Source of the DNA: Chromobotia macracanthus
Taxonomy: Eukaryota; Chordata; Actinopteri; Cypriniformes; Botiidae
DNA length: 64,000 bases
Reading direction: 5' to 3'
Assembly (NCBI GenBank): GCA_036877525.1
Contig: JAZGTH010000011.1
Location: 4,104,001-4,168,000, forward strand
Shown: piece by piece, positions 31,901-44,819 of the stretch
How positions within the stretch are numbered: position 1 is the first letter of the stretch
Layout: the number at the start of each line of letters is the position of its first letter
Notes under the pieces: model-generated
Database searches by the model: none
What the model saw: only the letters and a program-made list of their open reading frames with translations
Told to the model about the DNA's origin: nothing
Made by a program: the position numbers and the translations under genes

Positions 31901-34900
31901 TTTTCCACAGGCATTTTCAAATGGACTTTATTTAGCCCGCAGGGTCAGATTGGATTGTAGATACGTACAGCTCCTGTTTCCTATTCTTTTTAATGAAGTT
32001 CAGATGGCTTCCACAAAAGCATGTGCCATCGTTTAACAACCTCAGAGCTTGTAGCTAGCAGCTAGTCTGTCTTGGAAGGTTTGTACAGTATCGCAAAAAA
32101 TATCTCTGTGGATATTTGAAATGCCATTTTTACTTGTAGAACTGTCTGTCTGTCTATCTGTCAGTCTGACGCTTCCCTCTAAACTCTCTTTGAACGAAGC
32201 ACTCTGGTTTTTTTGTGCATCTGTAGAAATGGTAGCAATCATTCAGAAACGTTTTTTAAAATCCGGAATTCGCCAGACGACTCTTATAGTTGATTGTTTG
32301 ACAATGCAAAAATATCACTTTTGACCGTTAAAACTGCAGATGGCTTGTGGCTGATTTTTTCCCAGCATGCTTTGTGCTCTATTTGAAAAGGGATTTGAAA
32401 GGATAATCGCACAAGACCGCTCCAGCGCTTGAGGTATCGCGTGGCGAGACGCCGCCTAGCTCTCATCGGGGGTGTGCGTGATTTACGCATGTAAGCGTTT
32501 GTGTGAGCTTGTGTCCCCTCGTCTCTCTTGCGTCTTGCAGGTTTTGCGCCAGCTGGCGTTGAGTGACAGTCATAGGTGCAAGATAATTTGAATGAGGAGA
32601 CTTCTGTGAGGTTATACAAATGATGTCAGCATCTGGGTAATGAGCTCTCGTGGGGGATGACCCATCTGCCAATCAGATTGTGGAGGAACATCTGTACTAG
32701 CCTACTTCATAGCTTTTGTTATGTTTGTCTTTGGTGGCAGTGAATGACCTTCTGCTACTAAAACAGCTGGCATGAGAAGTGAGTGGAGGGATCTTTGTAA
32801 AGTCTACATGCAATGGCATTTACAGCCCGTTTTACGCTGTAACGTGGTACATTGATTTCATCCATCAATTGACCAGAGAGAAAAGTTGGCTTTTTATCAC
32901 AAAATGCACCAAAGCCCTGTGTGTGATATGACAGGTGGTGTTAGGGAGAGGGTTAAAAAGAAAGAGGGCCTGATTACAGGTGTAACACTGGCTTAAAGTA
33001 CAACATCTTTGTTTGTGAGCACTTTGTTTGTAAATGCTTCTGTGACTAATCACTCTAAAGCTACGGGAAAATCACAACACTGATTGGCTGATGCCACCAC
33101 AAGAATGCAAAGATAAAACTTATTTACTTACTTTAATGTTATAAAATATTTGCTTAATTTATTTTGATGTGTAGAATACCGAAATGAAAATTGTCATTAT
33201 TTACTCATTATTCCATTCTTTATGTTGTGTTTCTGTAGTGCAACTGGTAGAGCGTTGTGCTAGCAGCCCAAAGGTTGTGGGTTCGAATCCCAAGGAACAT
33301 GTGCTGATAAAATGTATATACTAGCATATATACATTTATACAAATACATTTATATTTGTATAAATGTATATATGTTAATATATCAAATTGTAATTATATA
33401 TGATATGCAATTATATAATTATAGAATAGAATTTATTTAATACATTTAATTTATTGATTTAATTATAGAATTATAATTAAAAAGTAACAAAAATGATCCA
33501 CTCAACTTGTGTGCAATGTTCTAAACGTTCTGAAGCCGTACAGCAGCGATTGTGAGAAAAACAGACTGACGTTTTGCGCTACTATTAAAAAATCAATAAA
33601 TTAATTTAGCAGTCCCAGTCACTTCCAGTTCCATTAGAGTGGTCACTAGATTCTTCATAACTTGACGTTTCTTGTTCCACAAAAGTCAGACAGGTTTGGA
33701 ACATGAGGGTGAGTAAATAATGACAGTTTTCATTTTTGGCCAAACTTTTCCTTCAACACAATCATACATGGTAAGATTAGGGATGTAATTTTGGTCAATG
33801 TTGAGTTCATTTTGAGTTTTGAAAGTGCCAAGTCATTTTCCCCTAGTTTCTGCACTGGCTTAGGTACAGTTTGTTCCATTCATCCAATCCACTTGTTGGC
33901 ATTGGTATTTCTGGCAGCTTTAGCAAGCAGTTTTGCTGCTTTACCTGCGTGGGGCTGATGTTTTAATCCTGGTTTTAATCCCTGAGGGTACGGCAGCCTC
34001 CAGACCCCCGACTCCTGGAGCATGACAAGGCCACTGTTTAATCCTCACCAGTTTTGAGCTGCTTAGAATCTCTGTCGCCCTCTTCTCCTGACAGAGTTAC
34101 GAGACGCCCCGGGGCCATCCTGCCCCGTCCTCAGGCGAGAACTGCGGTGGATCTGATAACTTAAATTGAAAACGCCTGCTGAAGAACTGCGATCTTGCCA
34201 AGGCGAACTGCTTAACTTACAGGGCGGTTAAGAAACTCAGCTGGAGCCGTCTGTCAGGGATACAGTCTAGGAAGTGTAGATGAGGATGAGTATTTGGACT
34301 GAGTGTGTCGCAAGTGGTTTGAATCTGTTTGCCAATGCTAAGGTTCACTACTTGTCAGTGAATCATCAGGTCATATTACATCTCAAAATGGAAAATAACA
34401 GTAGGGTAGGTAATTTCGGGGAGGCTAGCAGTAGCAAGCTAGTATTGAAAGCATAAGATCCCACCCTCAATTCAGCACGCGCTACAAAGCCACGCCTCCT
34501 CCAATACACATGAACACATTAACAGAAGATTACCTGCGCAAGCAAGTGTGTGGAGGTATGCAGATGTATAGTCCTACAGGCAAAAGGACATCCTATTGGA
34601 TGGTCCTGCACCTTCCACAGAAGATATTAATATAAATATATTTAGACCACTTTGATAGTGATTGCTATCAGGATGTAAAGAGACTTTAAGCCAGCATAAC
34701 AAAAAATGGCATCATTACACTATTTTATGTGAAACAAATGACTGTAATGTGAGAAAAATTTTAAGGTCATTACTGTAATATAACAATACGCATCGTCCTG
34801 TTCAAACAGTGCTGTTTTTTGCATACAAGTATAGCAATATACAAGTATAATAGTATGGGGCCAGTTGTGGCCTACTGGTTTATGTGATTGCTGGTTTGAT

Positions 34901-36948
34901 TCCAGCACTGGCAACTGAAGCGCCTTGAGCAAGACAGCCAACAATTGCTCCTCGGGCGCAGCAGTGCTGCGGGTGAACACCCACTGCTCCGGGTGTGTGT
35001 GTGGTCATGATTTGCTGTGTGTTCACTCCTCACCAGTGATGGGTTAAATGCAGAGGTCAAATTTCAGGTATGGACTACCATATCTGACAAAGTCACTTTC
35101 ACTTCTTCACTTTTAGTATAGCAAATACTACCAAGATGTGCAGTATACTTTTGTATTGGCATTATGTTTAAGCTGTACAGTTAGTGGAGAACTCCGCCCT
35201 CCCCTTTCCAACAAAACCTGTGTCAAACTTTTCACATTACAGTAATGGGATGGTTTACATACAGTAAAATACTTAGAATTTTGGGGCACTTTAATTATAA
35301 TATTCATTATAAATTAAAGTCATTAAAATAATAGGCCAAAATTCTTTCAAGGTTCTAAAATCTGCATAATTTCTGTTACACAACATATTATTATTCATTG
35401 TGTTGTTTTAATATATTTTAATAGATTTTGCGTTTTAATATATTTTGTGGTGAAATATGACCTGAACGTATTCTTCAAAGTTTCTGTGAAATCCATCCGA
35501 GCTTGTAATTTTTAATAAGCCTGATGATGAAAGACCGAACGCAAATAAATGGCATGTTGACAAACAAATGGATCATCTTCCCGTGGATTTTTGCCATCTG
35601 TGGTGATGCAGAATCATGCCTGAAAAGCATTTTAAGCAGAGAAAAAGGCAGCGAACAAAAATAGTCAGAAATGCGTCTGGTCAGCGTCATGGTTGGTCTC
35701 CTTTCCCAGAAAACTTTCCTCTCTGTGGCAGCCAATTAAACTGCCTTCGCTGGGCATTTGTTGTTATTTTGCGATGGATGTTGTTTGTGGTCTGTCAGAG
35801 GAAAGATTCTCATTAGAGGAGCCGTCGGCTGTGAGGGTGGGTGGGAGAGCGCTGCGACTAGACTGCGGGTCACGAGTCTTTGCTTTAACGGAACTGCATT
35901 ACACCACATGTTCATAAGTCTTGTGCAACCCAAATAAAAGTACCAGACTGTGTGTTTTTCGTGAGAAATAAAGGCTTTTTCTATGACACGTTTTCCACAG
36001 GTTTTTCGGTTTTGAATTGTGACAATAATTATCGCTTGGCAGTCTCCTCTCACATTTCTGTCGACACTTCATTTATTCAAACGAACAGAACTTTATTTGA
36101 AGTTTTTGGTTAAGATACTTTTTCTTGAAATTACAGACTGTTGAATTTAAACTTTATAGGCTTTAGTCGTAGGCGGTGTGGGGTAATGGTTAAAGATCCA
36201 GGCTTGTAACTGAAAGTTTGCTGGTTTGATCCTCACAAGTAATGATCCGTGCATGTTCTCGCTGCAGTTTTTTTCCCCACAAAGAAATCAAAATGAGACA
36301 GTATGAAGGTAAAACTCACACAAGGGTGAGTACATAATGACAGATGTTTCATTTCTGGTTGAACTATCCCTTTAAATAGTTTAACAATAAGCTTTTTTTA
36401 AAGAAACAACATTGAGTTTCTTATTTCTTTTGATCTGAAGGGTGAAACAATACTCAGACATGTTTTGACAGGTTTCATAAGATACCTCCACAAAGTAAAG
36501 GGAGTGACTGCACAGTTACTACAAGTTGGGTTTTGTACAAAAGAGTGATTTAAGGAAGAGATCTTCACACTGCCTTGTGACCTCTTGTCCTGAGGACGTG
36601 TGGAAATGTTCCTGCATCCCAGCAACCCCTCACCTCGTCACAGCAGAGTAACGTCTCCTCTCCACACCTGTCCCTGTGCAGCGGGCCAAAGGTTATGCAG
36701 GTGTGCGTGACTGTTGAGCTCCATATGATGATTGACTAGGAAGAAGTGAAGTGTCCTCTCAGCACTTCAGACACAGTTACCCTGCAGAGAGGTGTGCAGC
36801 TCTGACCTGCTGCTGTTGCAAACCCAGACCCAGTAATTATCAGCTGTGTCAGATCCCTCTGAGCACTCTCTTTTTATTCTCTCTCTCTCTGTCTCTCTTA
36901 TACTCTCTCACTCTCTGTCTCTCTTCCCTTTCTCAGAATCCCATTTCT

Positions 36949-36981
<33 letters not shown>

Positions 36982-39900
36982 CCACTGTCTCTCTCACTTT
37001 ATCTTTCATTTTCTTTCTCACTCATTTTTCGTTCACTCTTGCTCTCTCACTCTCTCACTTATTCTCTCTTTCTCTCTCTAGTTCTCTAAGTCTCTCTCTC
37101 TTTCTTTCTCTCTCCCTCTCTGTCACTCTCCCCATCCTCCTCTCATCCTGTCAGGTTTAAGTGGGGCCCATTGCTGTGAAGACGCTGGCCCCTACAGGTG
37201 AGATTGGATGGGAGGATTGGAGCGAGGGATGAGGTGGAGGTGGAGAGGGGAGTACGCTCGTGCTCAGTCAATTGAAAAGCTGTCAGAGCGTGTGCGAGCC
37301 CCTGGAAGGAGAGTTGTGGAGATAAGGCGAGGTTCTCATCTGCCAGATGAGCTCCGGCGAGGTCAAGGCAACAGCGCCTCTAATCTAGTTAATTTTAGAC
37401 CCTCGATTCGAAAAACATGTTAAGCCGAACTCTGAGCTGATAAAGGCTTGCGGCTTACGCTTTATATCAAGTTTGATTTCGTGTTTTTATGTTTCCCTCC
37501 TCGCTTTTATTTGTTTATCTTCATTTCTCGAGCGCTCAGACAGTAATCCAAGTTAGAGCCACATCTTGACGAGATTTTTGTAGTGCTGTATTTCCACAGT
37601 CTTGTTTTTCCTCTTATCAACAAGAGCTGATTGGAAATAATTAATGAGCGGGTGGAAGCAAAACCTCTGCGCGGCCTTTGGTATCTACCAATTTTCAGCC
37701 AGCATACGGCTCCTTAGCATCAGAATAATGAGCTTGTCTGTGGAAGTTACAAGCAAAGAATGTGTTTTAAGCTAATTTAATCTTTTGTAGTTGCTTTTTC
37801 TTTGCATGTCATTTCCATATTTTTGAATTGTGCTTTGTGCGTTTACGTCTCGTCTCGACGTCAAAGTTTCTGAAGTCAGGCTTTGTTCTGTAGCTCTCTG
37901 CTTCGTTAAGGGGATTACAAATAATAGACGAAATTCTTGTAATTAACATTTAATCTTTAAGCGGCGCATTATTTATTTACAGATGTGAAACGAGGAAACG
38001 AGCGTCCCTCAAACATGCGCGGCTTCTGCTCTTCAAAGAAGCTTGGCTAATATTTTTATTAAAGACCTCACCTTCAATTTGGTTCAATTCAGTTCAGCTC
38101 GGGTTTGAGCAAGCCAATTTTCTGCTTCAGACTGCTTTAATAAACCCTCGGCTCTATCAGAAACCTTCTCCCTTTCCTGATGAAGGCAGTTTAATTTAAA
38201 TTAAAGGAGTTTCTTATCTAGCAGAGCAAAGAATGTGACTACTGTAGTCGTTCTTTTCTTCACCAAGTAATTAAAACAAAAAACGGTTTCAGAGGCTGAT
38301 TAAAAATACAGGATCTGATACGCGGCGCCCTTCTACCATGTGTAGATGCGATGTTGATGCACGTTTATTTTCTTTATCCATCTCTTTTTGGCCACGTCTG
38401 CTTTCGCCAAACAACGATAAGACGCTTGAGTCTGTTTGAAAGGGGATCAGGGTGATGCCGTGGTCATTGATGGGTTTTAATTGAATCGGTCGTCACGACT
38501 TGCAAGTGAAACCTAAGCCAGGCCGAGCCTTTAAATCGGCTTTCGATTAAATGGGGTGTCAGTCGATCTGCTCAAAGAAGCTGTCGCTTTGCTGTTAAGC
38601 TGGAGAGGGGCTGGTTTTCTCAGATTCACTTTGCTTAATCAGTCTGGTGATATTTGTCTGAACACCTTTCTAGCATTACTCAATTTGATCGCAAAAACAC
38701 ATTTTTATTTTATTGGTTTTGCATTTTGGTTTTATTGGTTTGTCTGAGCAAAGAAAGTGGCTCAGACATTTCCATATACAGTTGCTGGTAATTCAGATTT
38801 TTGCATGAAATCATCATTTTAACAATAACACCAGTTCAACAGTTAATCATTTACCAATATCCCTTTACTTGTAAGTAAGACATTCAGTTTGACCTAGAAA
38901 GACAAGTCTTTTTTAAACTTGACAGCCAAACTGATTAGCTAGATTGGATAAATATAAATCGCTCTTAAATTCTTTGTCTACAGTTTTCTTATTGTTTTAA
39001 AATAAGTTTTGACACGACACACGACATTATGTGAGTCAGATACATTTTAACAACAAGTTCAACAATAGATGCTGTACATCTTTTCAAGCTTTTGTCATTC
39101 TGCAACAGAATAGCTTCTGAACTGAATCAGATAAATTGCTCTATAAATTCCATATTGTGTAAAAGTACATACCATTTTAGTAGGCTGTCTGGATAAATTG
39201 CCTTCTCATAAACCACTGAGCCTTCGCATGCGATGACAGGGATTTTTGATACGTGTCCGTTTCTTGAAATGGTTCAGATGTGTTGTAGTTATCAGTTTAG
39301 TCTATATTCTACTATATTCATAAACCAATTCCAATCTTAGTGTCTCTAATTAGTTTTACTAATATACTAATATCTTATAATGAACAATAAAATTAGCAAT
39401 AATACCATGTATTCTGTATTCAAGTTTCATAATATTTTCCTGTTTTCTGTTTTTCTTTTCATTATATGTAAAGCTGCTTTTAAACAATGCAACATTTAAA
39501 AAAAGCTATATGAATAAATTTGATTTATACTGAATTTGTTTTAAGCTTCACTTTTATTTGATTTCCTCAAATGATCCTTCTTAGCAATAATACTCGTGCA
39601 TATCTCACAAAATAAATGATCTGAATCAATTAACTGTCTTTTGAACATTTATCCGAACAATGGCTGTTCTGTCACGCGCTATTAGTTCGAGTTAAGGCAT
39701 TTGTCTGTCGTAATGATGATCGACAGGTTATTTGCTGCATACTTTATTTCCTCAGGGTCTACTGTACAGATGTACAGAGGAGTAAACCAGGTCTGTTCAC
39801 CCCCCCACCTCCTCCTCCCTTCTCGGCGAGTTATTTATCATAGTTGTGCTAGTCACTGCCACTCTCGACACGGCTGTTATTAATGAATATCCACTCTGCC

Positions 39901-42900
39901 GGTAATTCAGTTTAACCTGTCTCCCTGCATTCATTCTTTCTCCTAAAGCGTGCGCAAGAAGAGCAGAACTGAGGTGGAAATGGAGGGGAGAGTGAGTCAT
40001 GAGGTTTATTTTGCCTCCGAATTTTTGGTGCACTTTATATGAAATATTCACTGCCATCGTGTACAGAATTCCATTTGGATTTAGATCAGAAAAATATCCC
40101 TGTGGCCTTTTGTTATCGTGCTTTTTTCTTGTTTCTATTGTGCTGACCTTTGACCTTTCCGCAGGCCACGTAACACGGAGCCCGTGTGCACGAACTTGCA
40201 GGCTCAGATCTTGAACTGCTACAGAGAGAACCGCGGGCAGACGCTTCAGTGCTCCGACCTGGCCAAAGAGTACATGCAGTGCATCAATGCTGCCAAAAAG
40301 GTGAGAAACTAAACATTCACCCTTTGTCCAAATATGTGTACTTCCATGATTCACCTGTTGGTTTAAGTTTGATTCGACGTGCATTGTGATGAGTTGGAAT
40401 GACTGACTAGTCGTCAAACCACTAATAAGTTGGTTAGTGAGGTCAACTAGTGAGATTTTCTAGATTGTTTCTTGTTGCGTCTTTCGGATTTCGAAAGAAA
40501 TGCATAAGAACATAAGAAACGCGTCTAATTGTTTTTGTTGAGCGTGACCTAAAGCATCCAAATTACACACGGCTTTAAAGCAGCTAGCTTATTTCAAACA
40601 ATCAGCTTATCCACTGTTGGTCTGTTGTACCTTCACCGCTGTTACTAAATGTGTTCTTTTGAAGGTATTAATTCTTCAGAAGTTTTACTTTTGATGTTTA
40701 GTTGTAGCCAGGCAACAGCAGAATAATGGCTTTACTCCATCACACCCCTAGTGTCGCAGGGTGCGCTTGTGTGTGTTTGTGTGTGTGTGCGCGTAGAGGG
40801 GTTGTTGGCTCACTAGCACACATTGCACTCAGGGAGTGTGTGATAATCACTGCTATGGCAACGGCTCTCAGTACCAGGATGTGGATCTGGCCGCTCGCTG
40901 CTCCTGGTGGTTTTATCACTCTCGCATCCCCCATCCTAATTTTTTTTTCTGTGGTTGTGTATAAATCCCCCTTCTCTTTTCTGTATTATGTTATAACTGT
41001 TAAATGCAAGTGTGAACGGTTGATTTGAACTCCGTTTAATTGCTAATTCTTAACACCAAATGTTTGCTGTTGAGTAGCTGTGTTGTTTGGCCGATTTGTT
41101 TTTGGTCCCCATGAGGAAACAAGCTTCTAAATCGTATAGAATGATGTATTTGGAAAATCTAAAATAGATTTTTTTCTTTGCCGTGAGCATTTATTTTGAC
41201 CTGAGGCTTGAGTATGTATATTATTAATAAAAGGTTTTCTGAATCCTGTTTGATTAAGCAATGTTGTTTGCACGCGGGTGTGTACGCACAGTCGTTTCGT
41301 CTTTGTCCGTTGTGACTTTTCACATAGGCAGAGAACGGCAATTTCAACTAAAGCAGTGGGTGGTAAACATGAAATTCTGATCAATGCTTTTCATTTGGTT
41401 AATCGAACCTCATTCTCAATGCACACAAAGAGATTGCACAATACGACGACGAGATTTCCCAGCATTCCTACCTGTTGAATTGAGAGACTCAATCATGCTT
41501 TTCAACAACTTTTAAATTAGTGTTATTTTTTTACTTATTTACTTATTTGACTTTGTGACTTATTTTCTTTAATAATGCATGTTCCTGCTCTTACTCTTAT
41601 TATTCCAGTTGCCATTTTAAATCTGTATATATATCTTTCTTTTCTCAATGGAACACAAAAGAAGACTTTTAGAAAATCAGAATATCAGAGCTTCTGTTTT
41701 TCCATATAATGAAATAAAGTCCATACAACTTAGAAGCCATATGATAGCTTTGTGTGATGAAAACACCAGCAGTGATGATGTCTTTACCTTCATAGTCCTT
41801 TCAGTTCTTCTATGAGCTTTTTCTATGTAATGAAGCAGTTTTCATTGTATAGAAAAGCGTGAACTGAACATTTTGCTTACCATCTTTTGAGTTCCAAAGA
41901 CAAAATCAAGTCGTGTTAGTTCAAAAAGGAGTGAGGGTGCTAAAATTAATGAAGTTTCATTTTTGGGTTAATTATTAATTGAAACGATAGAGATGTCAGC
42001 TTATTAAATTGAGTAACACTTGGTGAGGTGGGTCACCTTTAGATAATGTATTTTTTAGCCAAGTCCTTGTGTTACCTGCCAATATTTCAGAACAGACAGA
42101 GCTGGCTTGGAAGTGTAAAATAAAACGCAGTCAACCTTGTTATAATCTGGCTGCTTTTAATTAAAATTTAGCCATTAACCATATGATAAGCAGTGGCATT
42201 TAGTGCCATGATTTAACTACATATGGTTTTATTACAAGGAAATGTATATTATATATTTACATATCAGCTAAATGAACTGAAATGGGGTTTTGAGGTCTTG
42301 GCAGATGGGAAATAATAAGGACCGTGTGGTTCTGGTGTCTGATTATTTTAAAGTTGGGATGAGTTATGATGGTCAATTAGTAATTCAACAAAAAACTAGT
42401 TGATGTGTGTTTGTAGTGTATATATATATGTATATGTGTGTGTATGTGTTCATATGTATGTGTCCAGGTATTTACTACATTATGGGGACCAAATGTCCCC
42501 ACAAATATAGTAATGATGGTAAATATTGACCTTGTGGGGACATTTTGTTTTGGTCATAAGGAAACAAACTTCTAAATCATATAGAATGATGTATTTTGAA
42601 AATCTAAAATAGCTGAAAGTTTTCTGTGATAGTTAGGTTTAGAGTGTAGGGGAATAGAATATACATTTATGCATTTGGCAGACACTTTTGTCCAAAGCGA
42701 CCATACATTCAAGTTCTGCATTTGTCAGTACGTTGTGCTCCCCTGGGGATCAAACCCACAACCTTTGCATTGAGCTACCAACTGAGCTATAGGAATACAA
42801 TATATAGTATATGTATACATACTGTATTATACTACAGTATACATCTATGGACTGTCCTCATTAAACATGAAAACCCAGCATGTGTGTGTATGCGTACTTT

Positions 42901-44784
42901 TAATGTATTTTTTTATATGTTTTTAAGTCATGCTTTCTGTTGCACGCTAACTTGAAATGTTTTAAACTTAAGAGTTTGTCTTGTGCAAACGTCCCCTAAG
43001 AAATGCTTTCGATCCGGGTCGGTCGAATCAGCCTAATTATACAGTGCTTCCTTTATACCAATTAGTCGAGTAGTCATTCAAGCAACCCACAAAGTGGTCG
43101 ATTTTGAAAATATGTAGCTTTTGCGCATTCCTTTTTTAAACGCAGATCAAAGACCGTTCCTCTCATCATAGCAGCTTCCCGACAGCAGTTAAAGGTTACA
43201 GAAGCCCTTATTAGAGAGAGAGTCTCTCTTGCGCTTGACACCCTTCACTTTGGGAAAACCGCCTGCCCTGGAATGAAGGAAGATAGAGGGAGAAGGGGAG
43301 AGAGAGGAGAAAGCAAAAACATTTGTGCCGGGAGCAAACCCTGCGTTCTTCATCTGAGGGGGCGCTCACGCTTCTCTGGGCATTGCCTGGGATAATGACT
43401 CAGAAATTGGCTGATTCCTCCATGCCGCACGCTCCACCCCGCGCCGGGATTCTCCGCTCATTTAGGGCCAGATGCATCGACACAGTGATTGATGGTTTGA
43501 ACTTTCTCGCTCAAGCACAGAGGAGAACAGGAAGAGGAAGGAGGGAGAAAAGGACATGGTGAGGGAATAAAGAGTTTATTAAGAATGAACTGCATCCACT
43601 GTTAGTCTTCTAGTCTTCCATCTGAGCTGTTTATAACATTGTAAAAAAAATTCCTGCCTTCATTTTTTTTTAAGTTTAATCAACTTTTCTGTACAATTCA
43701 TGTCAGATTAGTATTTTAAATCCTGACTGGTGTTGAGCTGCTGTAACTTAACAAAAATATTGAGAAATTTTCTACCTTTCTATAATTTACAGCAGCTCAA
43801 CACCAGTCAGGATTTAAAAAAGTAAGCTGACATGACGTGCACAGCCGAGTTGATTAAATTAAAAACATTTTTTTACAGTGAAATCTTGGGGGACAAAAAC
43901 TGCAAGAACAAAAGTGCATTTTTGACCCTGGATACGACTGTTTACTAAATTCAGCGCAGAGTGTATGTGGACAGCTTCTTAAAGAGAGATAGAAAGGCGG
44001 AGATACAGAGAGGAGATAAGAAACAAAGGGAAAGAGAGAGAGACAGAGAGGGGAATAGGCTAGTTAGTGCTGTGTGTCTGACTCTGGATTGATGCGGTGG
44101 GGCGGCAGGGCTGTTGTGTCAAGGCTAAAGTTTCTGAGAAGCTGCCCAAAACTTTTAATGCTGTTTCTTCCAGCACTAAATTTGCCCCCAAAGCTCCAGC
44201 CCTGCTATCAGCCTCATTGCTGGCTTAAGGGCCAGTGCCCCACGTGTGCATACGTGTGTGTGTGGATACGTGTGTGACAGTTCAGGCCCATGCGTGCTCC
44301 TGTAACAGATGCTTCAAAGCATCTGTCTACACAATGAAAGGCAGCAGGGCTCAGATTAACAGCATGCTTCTATTATAATGAGGCCACATGGTCAGTATGA
44401 GAAGGTTTAGTGTCTTTTATGCAGTAGTTAATGCTGTAATGTACTTAAATTGCTCATCTAAAAAGTGTTTTTGTTTTGTAGACATTTTGTATATCAGAAT
44501 GGGAACTTCTAGAAGTATGTAGAAGTCTGGACTTAAAACATTAAAACAGACTTAAAATATACTATACTATAGTTTATGTCAGACTAATCCCACTACATTT
44601 TAAATTAATAAAAACTTAAACTCAAAGTTTAATAGACCATTAACCATGGTAAAATTAATGTAACATCCAGCATTTCATGGTTTATTGCTTTATTTATAAG
44701 ACACTTTGAGGATGTAATCAAAAGCATATACGTTGTCAGATTTACAACTCTTGGGAACATTTTTAAGCACATTTTTTAAGCAGA

Positions 44785-44819
<35 letters not shown>

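Larger units (their letters stand above)
30475..40164 (+). other. chchd6: chchd6 intron 6 (9.7 kb)
   Basis: Contains SINEs, MITEs and a long TC-rich tract (listed separately), plus repeat-poor stretches at about 31540-32050 and 37170-38160. No exon of another gene recognised. Confidence 0.6.

Noticed and set aside
36751..37160. Ser/Leu-rich open frames
   Set aside because: They are artefacts of the TC-rich tract.
39797..40417. 206-residue minus-strand open frame
   Set aside because: It lies antisense to the CHCH exon of chchd6 and has no recognised family features.
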